This document shows positions 1 to 6,217 of a DNA stretch of 13,820 nucleotides, in pieces. Each line of letters starts with the position of its first letter. Position 1 is the first letter of the stretch. The DNA comes from Myxococcota bacterium (lineage in GTDB: Bacteria > Myxococcota_A > UBA9160 > PR03). The DNA lies in contig JASJBO010000148.1 in the NCBI GenBank assembly GCA_030066475.1, positions 1 through 13,820 of the forward strand, read 5' to 3'. The notes below the pieces were generated by a model. The model saw nothing but the letters and a program-made list of their open reading frames with translations, was not told the origin of the DNA and searched no databases. The translations under genes and the position numbers were made by a program.

Positions 1-89
1 GACGGCCATCTATGTGCCTTCGCGCTACGATTGAGGTTGCGAGAGCTCGCGGGCGTATGGTCCGGGCCAGGTGTGCGCACTCAATATCG

Positions 90-248
90 GTGGTCCTACT
101 CTCATTCGTGGCCGCGCTCTTTCGGTCGATCCCCGCGTGCTTCCGCAGGCGGGGCGAGCAAGCCCTCGTCGAGGTGGCTCTCCGTCGACAGCTCGCCGCC
201 TACACCCACGCTGGGCGCCGACCTCGTCTCAGCTCCCTGGATCGCGCC
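90..248 (+). pseudogene. N-terminal remnant of an integrase-core transposase
   Basis: From a possible GTG start at 90 the reading frame gives a hydrophobic and basic N-terminus, then ALVEVALRRQLAAY and RRPRLSSLDRA. This resembles the usual beginning of rve-type (integrase core) transposases, in which an 'ALRQQLA' helix precedes 'RPRL..LDR.FW'. The similarity stops at the Ala codon ending at 248; the next base starts a tRNA-Asp-like sequence, so the gene was cut by the element junction. No DDE catalytic residues remain. The family call rests on my memory of these N-termini, not on a search. A chance open frame in GC-rich DNA is the alternative. Confidence 0.45.
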
Positions 249-340
249 GGGGCGGACGTGACTCGAACCGACCGCCGCCGGCTGTACCCATTGGAAACGC
301 GGGGATTCGGAGGACTGAGACGTGGATCCCGTTGTATCCC
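249..340 (-). repeat. att-like site 1: degenerate tRNA-Asp 3' end with flank
   Basis: Bases 249-282 match the 3' part of the tRNA-Asp at the right end (acceptor strand, T arm and 3' side of the anticodon stem) with about 6 mismatches in 34. The match continues into a flank shared with the site at 2174: CGGCTGTA, GGAAACGC, then GGATCCC (324-330) and TTGTATCCC (332-340). The shared flank beyond the tRNA part shows that sites 1 and 2 belong to the same class of element end. It is probably an old distal attachment site. It is not a functional tRNA, because the 5' half is missing. Confidence 0.6.
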
Positions 341-361
341 GCGCCTAGCGCCGGAAGGTCG

Positions 362-390
362 TTGACATCATTTTGTGCATGCATAATGAT
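362..390 (+). promoter_or_regulatory. Possible promoter/operator of the first toxin-antitoxin pair
   Basis: A perfect TTGACA lies at 362-367 and CATAAT at 382-387, separated by only 14 bp, shorter than the usual 17. The AT-rich stretch contains the palindrome TGCATGCA (376-383) inside a wider inverted repeat, ATCATT (367-372) and AATGAT (385-390). This is the most AT-rich spot in the neighbourhood. It sits directly on the antitoxin start, as expected for an autoregulated toxin-antitoxin operator. The short spacer and the overlap with the ATG at 386 make the exact promoter uncertain. Confidence 0.35.
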
Positions 391-664
391 TCGGATCGTG
401 CCTGCAACGAAACAGCTCACGATCCGCTCGATCAGCGCGCGCTTGCGAGCAGCCTTGGAAAGAGAGGCGCGCCGCCGCGGCCAGAGCCTCAACAAGACGG
501 TCCTGGCCCTGCTGGCGGAGCGACTGGGCCTGACGGAATCGGCGGCGCCCATCGAGTACGACGACCTCGACGAGTTGGCCGGGACCTGGTCCAAGTCGGA
601 GGCGACTCGCTTCGACGAGAATCTCCACGCCCAGCGTCAGGTGGATCCCAAGCTCTGGCGATGA
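386..664 (+). CDS. Ribbon-helix-helix antitoxin (FitA/VapB-like)
   Basis: A 92-residue protein. Residues 8-45 fit a ribbon-helix-helix fold of the FitA/CopG type: a short beta strand (KQLTIRSIS), then helix 1 (LRAALEREARRRG), the turn 'QSLNKTV' and helix 2 (LALLAERLGL). The C-terminal half is acidic then polar (YDDLDELAG, DPKLWR) and would neutralise the PIN toxin. It should bind its own operator as a dimer and repress the pair. The ATG at 386 is chosen because the beta strand starts soon after it; an in-frame TTG at 362 is possible. No clear Shine-Dalgarno is present, so translation may be leaderless. The stop overlaps the toxin start as ATGA (661-664). Confidence 0.8.
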   Translation: MIRIVPATKQLTIRSISARLRAALEREARRRGQSLNKTVLALLAERLGLTESAAPIEYDDLDELAGTWSKSEATRFDENLHAQRQVDPKLWR

Positions 665-1059
665 GCCGGGTCACCCTCGACACTTCGGGCTACTCGGCGT
701 TCAAACGGGGACACGCCGGCGTGGTGAACCATCTTCGAAGGGCCGAGGAGATCCTCCTGCCCGCGATCGTGCTGGGCGAGCTCCTCGGCGGGTTCGAAGC
801 CGGGCGCCAGGCGCGCCGCAATCGCGAAGAGCTCGACCTGTTCCGCGCCAGCCCACGGGTTCGACTCGTCCGGATCGGCGAGGCCACCGCGGAGCGATAT
901 GCCGTCATCTACGCCAGCCTCCGCTCGTCCGGTCAGCCCATCCCTACCAACGACCTCTGGATTGCGGCGAGCGCCATGGAACATGCGACAGAGCTCGTCA
1001 CGTTGGATCGGGACTTCTCACGCGTGGCCCAGATCCTTCTGGCCCTCTACGAGCCGTGA
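661..1059 (+). CDS. vapC: PIN-domain ribonuclease toxin VapC
   Basis: A 132-residue PIN protein, normal length for VapC, a Mg2+-dependent endoribonuclease that typically cuts tRNA or rRNA. The acidic residues are visible: D7 (VTLDTSGYSAF), E40 (VLGELLGG), D98 (IPTNDLWIAASA) and D116/D118 (TLDRDFSRV). 'TNDLWIAASA' and 'LDRDF' are typical of this family. The start codon overlaps the antitoxin stop (ATGA), giving translational coupling. The active site looks complete, so the toxin is probably functional. It is the first half of the cargo between the two related att-like sites at 249 and 2174. Confidence 0.88.
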   Translation: MSRVTLDTSGYSAFKRGHAGVVNHLRRAEEILLPAIVLGELLGGFEAGRQARRNREELDLFRASPRVRLVRIGEATAERYAVIYASLRSSGQPIPTNDLWIAASAMEHATELVTLDRDFSRVAQILLALYEP

Positions 1060-1098
1060 ACTCAACCACTACCGGCGAAAGCCGACAGGTCTCCGAGA

Positions 1099-1692
1099 AT
1101 GCCCAGCCGAGAACGCGAAGTCAGCGCCATCTATCACCGTACCAAGCAGGTCGACATCTATCCCATCGAGGGTGATCGCTTCCTGATCGAGGCGATCCTC
1201 CAGGACGAGATCCACGACGTACACGCCGAGGTCGAGCTGGTCCACCCCACACTCGAAATCGTGGCAGCGCGCTCCGAGGTCAGGAACGGCCCCTTCACCA
1301 ACATCTGCAACATGACGCACCCGAACATCGAGTCGTTGGTCGGGATGCGCGTGGAGCGGGGCTTCACCCTGGAGGCGCGCAAGCGCGTCGGCGGTCGGGG
1401 CGGCTGCCACCGCGTCTCGGAACTCGTGGTGGAGATCGCCCAGGCGGCCTACCAGCTCCACTTCGTGCGCTTCTTCTCCTCGGTCCCGGCCGATCAGCGC
1501 GAACGCGAGGACGACCCCGGACGCCGCCATCAGAACGTCATGTCGAAGATCCCGGGCATGCGCAACACCTGCTTCTCCTACGACGAGGACCACACGTCGC
1601 TCGTAGCAGAGCGCGCCGACAAGCTCCGGCTCCGACAGCAGGAGATGCCGCGGCGCCGGATCGAGCTGCCGGGAGAGAGTAGATCGAGCTGA
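1099..1692 (+). CDS. DUF2889 domain protein
   Basis: A 197-residue protein starting 39 bp after the toxin on the same strand. The N-terminal part alternates strands (VDIYPIEGDRFLIEAIL, ..VHAEVEL). Residues 95-120 carry the DUF2889 signature: RKRVGGRGGCHRVSELV followed by AQAAYQ, where the family normally has G.RGCTHL..L and a later AFQ. Residues 64-76 have the usual 'PFTNICNM' that precedes 'L.G..V..G'. The function is unknown, and I recall no proven substrate. No signal peptide or membrane segment is seen; the C-terminal 30 residues are charged and probably flexible. Co-transcription with the toxin-antitoxin pair is possible from the spacing, but a functional link is not implied. Confidence 0.75.
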   Translation: MPSREREVSAIYHRTKQVDIYPIEGDRFLIEAILQDEIHDVHAEVELVHPTLEIVAARSEVRNGPFTNICNMTHPNIESLVGMRVERGFTLEARKRVGGRGGCHRVSELVVEIAQAAYQLHFVRFFSSVPADQREREDDPGRRHQNVMSKIPGMRNTCFSYDEDHTSLVAERADKLRLRQQEMPRRRIELPGESRSS

Positions 1693-2110
1693 GATCGGGT
1701 GTGACAGCCGACGGTTGGAACCCTGGGCCTGGCCCACGAGTTGACGCGGCGACGCGGGATGCCTCGGTCTTCCCGCCGAAATCAGTTGGTAGCGAGCGAC
1801 GACGCCCGCCAACACCCGCATCCGATCAGCAGAAACCTCGAGCGTCGTTGGATCGCCAATACCCTGCACGAGGAGTGGAACCGAGCTGCTCGGGCGGTCG
1901 GCGTGAAGGTTCGGATGTACGAGGGCACGAAGCACTCGAGCGCGAGTCGCTGGCACTCCTCGGGGATGCCGCTCGAGCTGGTGCGCCGGATGCTGCGGCA
2001 CCGCGACGTCCGTTCAACGGAGCGCTACGCGAAGCTCGCCGACTCGGCGCTCGTAGAGGCATTCGGAGCGCATCACGCCCGGCGCCGCGACCGCCACCAG
2101 AGCCGAGAAT

Positions 2111-2147
2111 GTGCTCAAGGTGTGCTCAAGGGCCGAAAAGGTGCTCG
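2111..2147 (+). repeat. GTGCTCA direct repeats beside att-like site 2
   Basis: GTGCTCAAG occurs at 2111 and again at 2122 (11-bp period), followed by a looser copy, GTGCTCGAA, at 2141. The same 11-bp-phased pair recurs at 4884/4895 and 13651/13662, each near a tRNA-Asp 3' sequence. One DNA turn of spacing suggests protein binding on one face; arm-type integrase sites are a natural guess. Confidence 0.6.
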
Positions 2148-2173
2148 AAAACTCCAACGAAATCGGGCACCTA

Positions 2174-2270
2174 TGGCGGGGCGGACGGGACTCGAACCTA
2201 CAACCTCCGGCTGTAACCCCGCGGAAACGCAGGGGTCCGAAGAGATGAGGTTTGTATCCCGTTGTATCCC
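2174..2270 (-). repeat. att-like site 2: tRNA-Asp 3' end plus flank
   Basis: Bases 2174-2211 match the 3' 38 bases of the tRNA-Asp, including the encoded CCA, with two differences (2199 and 2200). The copy stops in the anticodon stem, so the 5' half of a tRNA is absent. Its flank resembles that of site 1 and carries TTGTATCCC twice, at 2252-2260 and 2262-2270 (10-bp period). It is interpreted as the junction left by integration into tRNA-Asp. The integrase remnant abuts it on the left. Confidence 0.7.
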
Positions 2271-2342
2271 AACTTCTCCGAGACTTCCCCCTGCCTGGAG
2301 CGCAGAGAGGGTTGGCGGGCCCTAGTCAGCCACGCGCGACCA

Positions 2343-2606
2343 ACTCGGACTGGGCGCGAGCGAGAACCGGAACTGGTCCGAGCCCAGCTCGAGGCCGGCC
2401 ACTTCCAGTCGGTCGATGAAGTCGTTTGCGAGGCGCTCCGTCTGCTCCATGAGCGCGAGGAGCTCTTCGCCTCCCAGCGCGATGTTCTGCGCAGCCAGAT
2501 CGCGGAAGGCGTGGCGGCCGAGGAGCGTGGCGAGCTCCGAGACGGCGCCGAGGCGATCGCCGACGTGCGTCGCCGCATCGACGAGCGGCTTCGCAGGGGA
2601 GAGTGA
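2343..2606 (+). pseudogene. ParD-like antitoxin remnant without start or partner
   Basis: The frame reads ELVRAQLEAGHFQSVDEVV, then EALRLLHEREE, and later RSQIAEGVAAEERGEL. This matches the ribbon-helix-helix plus acidic helix layout of ParD family antitoxins (LV..QL.SG.Y.S.SEVVREALRLL..RE). The N-terminal strand is poorly conserved. The only upstream start codon in frame is a TTG at 2262 inside the att flank, so the natural start was probably lost. No ParE toxin follows: downstream of the TGA there is only non-coding sequence before the opposite-strand transferase gene. Either the gene was cut by the site-2 junction or it uses an unusual start and acts as an orphan. Confidence 0.6.
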
Positions 2607-2704
2607 CCTCTCTCCGATTCGAGCTCACCGCTCCGGCCCAGGCTAGCCCAATACCGGTCCCGGGACAGTGAGCCAGATCATCCGTGCGCAGTTTATGTAC
2701 CGGG

Positions 2705-3814
2705 CTACTGGCCCTCGTAGACATCGATCATCTTGGCATCCGCGTGGAAAGGGAGGCGGCCACAGAACTCGTCACCGACCGGCAGCTCGTGGTGGCGCCA
2801 CAGGGGCTCCCAGCAGCGATGCTGTTCCAGCAGCGGCCGCGCCGCGTCACGGGCCTCACCGCCCAGGTCATCGAAGTGCTCACGCAGTCGCTTCAATACC
2901 CAGACCCGGTATTTTGACGAGCGCGCCCCGCGGTAGCTGACGCCCCCGATATCCGCATCGAAGCGCTGTTCTCCCGCCACTATCGCCTCGAGGTTGGCGC
3001 ACAGGTAGGGCAGGTAGTGACCGCCGATTTCATCCAGTATCGGACCCCAGTCCGGTGGCACACCGTCCAGCAAACCGCCGTCACTGTCTTCCAGCTGCCT
3101 GTTCCACGATCGGGCCAGCCACTCCCAGACCGCCGGCGCCTGCTGGCGCATGATTTCCGCCGGCACCGGGTCCAGCCCGAAGTGCCTGAAGAAGGGACCC
3201 GTAAATCCGATATCGGCCAGGCTCGGGCGCTCTCCGAGCAGGAAGGGCCGACGGCTCAGTATGGCCTGCAGCTGGGCCAGTGTGCGCAGGTAGATGGCCT
3301 CGACACCCGGCACCTGGGACGGGGTAATACCGTCACCCATGGTATAGCCGCCCCGCTGCCGGCGAATCAGCCGCCAGCGCTTGAGGAATGCCGGCGCGCG
3401 CGTGTCCGGCAGCAGCTCTTCCGCCAGGTGGGTGCCGGCCCACATGGCCCCCTCGCGGTAGTACCAGCGGTAGTGCATCGCCGGGCGCCACAACCACTCA
3501 TCCGCGTAGTCTTCCAGCAACAGGCTGAAGAAGCGCTGAAGCGGGTCGTGGGGAATTACCGGCGTCTCCGGGTACTGCTCCTCGAACCATTGGATGATAG
3601 GGGTGGAATCGCTCATCCAGCGCCCGTCCGCCAGCTGCACCGCAGGCATCTGGGTAGACCCGGTACCCTCCCCCACCAGCTTGCGATAGCGCTCGGTCAT
3701 GGGCTGCAGTCGGTAGGGAATGCCCTTGATGCGGAAGTAGTGCTCCAGCTTCCCCGTGAAATAGGAAATCTCGCAGCCATAAAGAACTAAGGGTTCAATG
3801 GTATCTCGCTCCAT
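2705..3814 (-). CDS. Glutathione S-transferase family protein
   Basis: A 369-residue soluble protein with an N-terminal thioredoxin-like domain and an all-helical C-terminal domain. Residues 9-25 read LVLYGCEISYFTGKLE, a GST beta1-alpha1 start with Cys14 or a neighbouring Ser/Tyr as catalytic candidate. QMPAVQ (55-60) holds the cis-proline, and SDSTPIIQW (68-76) is the glutathione-binding Ser loop. FLLGERPSLADIGFTGPF is the C-terminal N-capping box. About 130 residues beyond the usual GST length follow, so it is a long variant. The ATG at 3814 is preferred over upstream codons because GTGAGG precedes it and the fold starts just after. Codon choice is less GC-rich than its neighbours, suggesting acquisition from another lineage. 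The substrate is unknown. Confidence 0.85.
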   Translation of the reverse strand: MERDTIEPLVLYGCEISYFTGKLEHYFRIKGIPYRLQPMTERYRKLVGEGTGSTQMPAVQLADGRWMSDSTPIIQWFEEQYPETPVIPHDPLQRFFSLLLEDYADEWLWRPAMHYRWYYREGAMWAGTHLAEELLPDTRAPAFLKRWRLIRRQRGGYTMGDGITPSQVPGVEAIYLRTLAQLQAILSRRPFLLGERPSLADIGFTGPFFRHFGLDPVPAEIMRQQAPAVWEWLARSWNRQLEDSDGGLLDGVPPDWGPILDEIGGHYLPYLCANLEAIVAGEQRFDADIGGVSYRGARSSKYRVWVLKRLREHFDDLGGEARDAARPLLEQHRCWEPLWRHHELPVGDEFCGRLPFHADAKMIDVYEGQ

Positions 3815-4354
3815 CACAGCAGCCTCACCATGCAGTGAATAGGAAAGACAACGGGGCTGTTCGGCTGAAACCGAATGCACTGACCTTCCATGTGGAGCGT
3901 TTCACGCCATTCCGCCATGACGGGCACCCGTTTCGTCCCGCAGGGTCCTTGCAGAGCCTACGACAGGGTCGGAAGGCTCGCACAGATCGCTCGGCAGCTG
4001 ACGTAATGGAGGAGCATCATGGCGAGCGGGCGCTCCACCCGCCTGCTGTGAGGGGTGGGACAGAGGGGCGGGATTCTTTTGGACACCCACCCTGACGTCA
4101 TCAACCTACAGCGGTGTCAGCGATCCGCGAGTACCTGCAGCCGCGCAGCGCCCGCAATCCATCGGTCCCGCCGTGCGCTCAGGTCGCGTCGGCGAGCTGC
4201 GCGTCGACGAGTTCCCCGATCGCGACGAACTCGGCGTCCATCTGCTCCAGGCTCGCGGCGCAGATCCGACAGCGAATCCAGCTCGTCAGCGCGAGGCTGC
4301 GCAGGCGTGGGTCGCCGACATGGGCCCAGAGCTCCGTGTCCCGCTTCTGCACGG
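3815..4354. other. Non-coding stretch upstream of the transferase gene
   Basis: About 540 bp without a convincing gene on either strand; the open frames here have no recognisable domain. One small inverted repeat, TTCGG (3860-3864) and CCGAA (3871-3875), lies about 45 bp upstream of the transferase start and could be part of its control region. I see no clear sigma-70 promoter pair. Confidence 0.4.
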
Positions 4355-4540
4355 GCGGGGCTCGGATGGGGCTTGATCCGGACCCAGACGCTGGCCGACG
4401 GCTGCAGCCACTGCGACTTCCGATTCAAGCGGAGCGGCGAAACGCGGATCACCTCGCAGACGCCGGAGGTGCAGGCGACCCTCGAGCGCATCGCGCGCGA
4501 GGAGTCGGAGCAGGACGCGTCCGCTGCGCCGCCCAGGTGA
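4355..4540 (+). pseudogene. Possible C-terminal remnant, L-2-amino-thiazoline-4-carboxylate hydrolase family
   Basis: The frame gives GWGLIRTQTLADG then CSHCDFRFKRSGET, and stops at the TGA at 4538. The pattern 'R..TLA.G...CDFRF' is what I remember from the end of proteins annotated as L-2-amino-thiazoline-4-carboxylic acid hydrolase. Only about 60 residues remain, with no matching upstream sequence in any frame, so the gene has lost most of its length. The last 25 residues are charged and look like a tail. The call rests on a short motif and may be wrong. Confidence 0.35.
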
Positions 4541-4613
4541 GCGCGCGGACTGCACGGTCGGGCCTCAGCGACCTGAGTTTCCCCGCAAGGTCCAAGTCTG
4601 CGCGCGCGGAAAA

Positions 4614-4668
4614 TGGCACGCCGGGAGGGATTCGAACCCCCGACCCCCAGGTTCGAAGCCTGGTGCTC
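4614..4668 (-). pseudogene. 3' half of a tRNA-Arg (anticodon TCG)
   Basis: On the minus strand this reads GAGC (end of the D arm), anticodon stem CCAGG/CCTGG with loop CTTCGAA (anticodon TCG), T arm GGGGG-TTCGAAT-CCCTC, acceptor strand CCGGCGT, discriminator G and CCA. The normal D arm (GCTC partner) and the proper 5' acceptor strand are missing upstream. An ACGCCCG farther out pairs 6 of 7 with the acceptor, but the spacing is about 13 bases too long, so I treat it as chance or decay. It is a tRNA fragment of the kind left at element junctions, not a working tRNA. Confidence 0.7.
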
Positions 4669-4799
4669 AAACCGATTCGGCGGGTTGCGCGGATGCGGGC
4701 GTCAGCAGCCCGAAATCAAACGCTCGTCGACACAACCAAGCGCAACCAAATCGCCGAACCAAGCACCGCCAGAACGCGAATTCCTCAGCGAATCCAGCT

Positions 4800-4832
4800 A
4801 CTTGTGGCGGGGCGGACGGGACTCGAACCCGC
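4800..4832 (-). repeat. att-like site 3: exact 33-bp copy of tRNA-Asp 3' end
   Basis: These 33 bases are identical to 13755-13787: the last 28 bases of tRNA-Asp including CCA, plus 5 bases beyond it (ACTTG before TGG on the plus strand). Identity that extends past the tRNA into flank argues for a recombination-derived direct repeat and not a second tRNA gene. To the right the sequence diverges and forms no anticodon stem. With the intact tRNA it brackets about 9 kb carrying the five-gene operon and a toxin-antitoxin pair. Confidence 0.75.
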
Positions 4833-5026
4833 GGACTCCGACGATAAAGTCCCGGAATCGTGAGGGTTTTCCCCGCGGGCCCCGTGCTCAAGGTGTGCTC
4901 ACGGCCGGGGAGCATCGCGGCGCGCGACGCAATCACCTCGGCGCTGCTTGCCCGCCACTGCGAGCTCGAAGAGGCGACTTAGGTGCCCTCGAGGCGTGTC
5001 CGAGGCTCGACCCTGCGCGGACGGCG
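4833..5026. other. Non-coding end of the large block
   Basis: Holds the decayed continuation of the tRNA-like sequence, with a weak GGACT/AGTCC hairpin at about 4833-4852, then the repeat pair at 4884-4901. After that comes roughly 120 bp without a gene up to the stop of the VWA gene. No integrase remains on this side. I see no T-run, so the operon has no obvious intrinsic terminator here. Confidence 0.4.
4884..4901 (+). repeat. GTGCTCA repeat pair near att-like site 3
   Basis: GTGCTCAAGG TGTGCTCA: two GTGCTCA copies starting at 4884 and 4895, 11 bp apart, identical in phase to the pairs at 2111 and 13651. Here the pair lies on the right of the tRNA fragment, inside the large block, whereas the other two pairs lie to the left of theirs. 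Confidence 0.55.
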
Positions 5027-6217
5027 CTAGACGTCGGGCTCTGGCCGCGCGGCGTCGCCCAGGCCGGAGACCCACTCGGCCACGTCGCCACCGCCCAGGG
5101 CCGTGGCCATCAGATCCGGGAACTGGTCGGGCGTGCACGCGAAGACGGGTGCGCCGAGTGCGGCGACCTGGTTGGCGAGCTGCTTGTCGTAGTAGGGATG
5201 ACCCTCGTCGCTCAGCGCGAGCAGCACGATCACACCCACGCCGCTTTCGATCAAGCGTCCGAGGCGGTCGACGAGCGCCGACGCGTCACCGCCCTCGCAC
5301 AGGTCGGTGATCAGGATCAAGTGCGTCCGGCTCGGCTGCTGGATGCGCTCCTCGCAGTAGGCGACTGCCTGGTTGATGTCGGTCCCGCCCCCGAGCTGCA
5401 CGCCGAAGAGCACGTCGACGGGATCCTCGAGCTGCTCGGTCAGGTCTACGATCGCTGTGTCGAAGCAGACGAGCTGTGTGTCGACACCGGGAAGCGACGC
5501 CATCACCGCGGCGAAGATCGAACTGTAGACCACCGAGGTCGCCATCGAGCCGGACTGGTCGACGCAGAGCTGCACGTGCTCGAGGTCCGTCTGGCTGCGC
5601 GAGCGACGCTTGAACCCGACCAGCCGCTCGGGGATCACGGTCCGATGCTCCGGCTGGTAGTAGCGCAGGTTGGCCGTGATCGTGCGGCCCCAATCGATGT
5701 CGGCGAAGCGCGGGCGCTTCGTACGGCGCGCACGGTTGATGGCACCTCGGATCGTCTCCTCGGTCCTGCGGCGCAGCCGCGCCATCAGCTCGTCGACGAC
5801 CTTCTGCACGACCTCGCGCGCGGTGTCCTTGGTCTTGTCGGGGATCGCTTGCCCCAGGCTCATGAGATCGGCAACCAGGTGAACATCGGCCTCGAGGCTC
5901 GCCAGGAATTCGGGCTCCAGGAGCATGCGGCGCAGGCCGAGGCGCTCGAAGGCGTCGCGCTGGATCACCTGGACCACGGGCGTCGGGAAGTACTCGCGGA
6001 TGTCGCCGAGCCAGCGTGAGACCCGGGGCGCGGAGCCGCCGAGGCCCCCGCGGCGTCCTCGCGACGACGACCTGCTCGGCGACTCGCCGTAGAGCGCTGC
6101 GAGCGCGGCGTCGATGCGTTGGTCGGCCGCGCCCAGCAAGACCCGAGCCGACGCGTCGTCGCCGTCGACGCCCAGCACGAGGCGCCAACGCCTGGCCCGC
6201 TCGGCTGCGTCAGCCAT
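5027..6217 (-). CDS. VWA-domain protein (YehP-like)
   Basis: A 396-residue protein. The N-terminal 200 residues are helical and charged, including KDTAREVVQKVVDEL and an Arg-rich stretch near 147-170. Residues 215-375 are a von Willebrand factor A domain with a complete MIDAS metal site: D220-Q-S222-G-S224, T279 in GGGTD and D305 in LITDL. VWA proteins of this type work with MoxR ATPases as substrate or target adaptors; E. coli YehP is, as I recall, the counterpart. The ATG at 6217 has a good AGGAGG six bases upstream and overlaps the end of the DUF5682 gene by 8 bp (ATGGCTGA), so translation is coupled. No signal peptide or membrane helix is seen, so it is probably cytoplasmic. It is the last gene of the operon. 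Confidence 0.88.
   Translation of the reverse strand: MADAAERARRWRLVLGVDGDDASARVLLGAADQRIDAALAALYGESPSRSSSRGRRGGLGGSAPRVSRWLGDIREYFPTPVVQVIQRDAFERLGLRRMLLEPEFLASLEADVHLVADLMSLGQAIPDKTKDTAREVVQKVVDELMARLRRRTEETIRGAINRARRTKRPRFADIDWGRTITANLRYYQPEHRTVIPERLVGFKRRSRSQTDLEHVQLCVDQSGSMATSVVYSSIFAAVMASLPGVDTQLVCFDTAIVDLTEQLEDPVDVLFGVQLGGGTDINQAVAYCEERIQQPSRTHLILITDLCEGGDASALVDRLGRLIESGVGVIVLLALSDEGHPYYDKQLANQVAALGAPVFACTPDQFPDLMATALGGGDVAEWVSGLGDAARPEPDV

Larger units (their letters stand above)
1741..2325 (+). pseudogene. Tyrosine recombinase (phage-type integrase), C-terminal remnant
   Basis: The recognisable part is about 1846-2070: WIANTLHEEWNRAARA, then YEGTKHSSAS (the box with K64-H65, where many integrases have L-R-H), then LRHRDVRSTERYAKLAD with H87, R88 and the nucleophile candidate Y96. 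The N-terminal arm-binding and core-binding domains and the first catalytic Arg are missing, so it cannot recombine on its own. The first 30 codons (from TTG at 1741) show no family resemblance and may be junction sequence. The frame stays open through the tRNA-like site at 2174 and stops at 2325. An integrase 3' end overlapping its att site is the classic island layout. Confidence 0.75.

Noticed and set aside
4614..4710. Complete tRNA-Arg gene
   Set aside because: An ACGCCCG farther upstream pairs with the acceptor in 6 of 7 positions, but the D stem has no partner and the spacing is about 13 bases too long.
4985..5015. Terminator after the VWA gene
   Set aside because: Only 5-bp stems (CCTCG/CGAGG and GTCCG/CGGAC) are possible and there is no T-run on the minus strand.
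4613..6019. Long plus-strand open frame starting with a 'RREGFEPPTPRFEAW' peptide
   Set aside because: The start is the reverse of a tRNA-Arg 3' half and the next part is the reverse of a tRNA-Asp 3' end. The rest is antisense to the VWA gene, which has an intact MIDAS motif.
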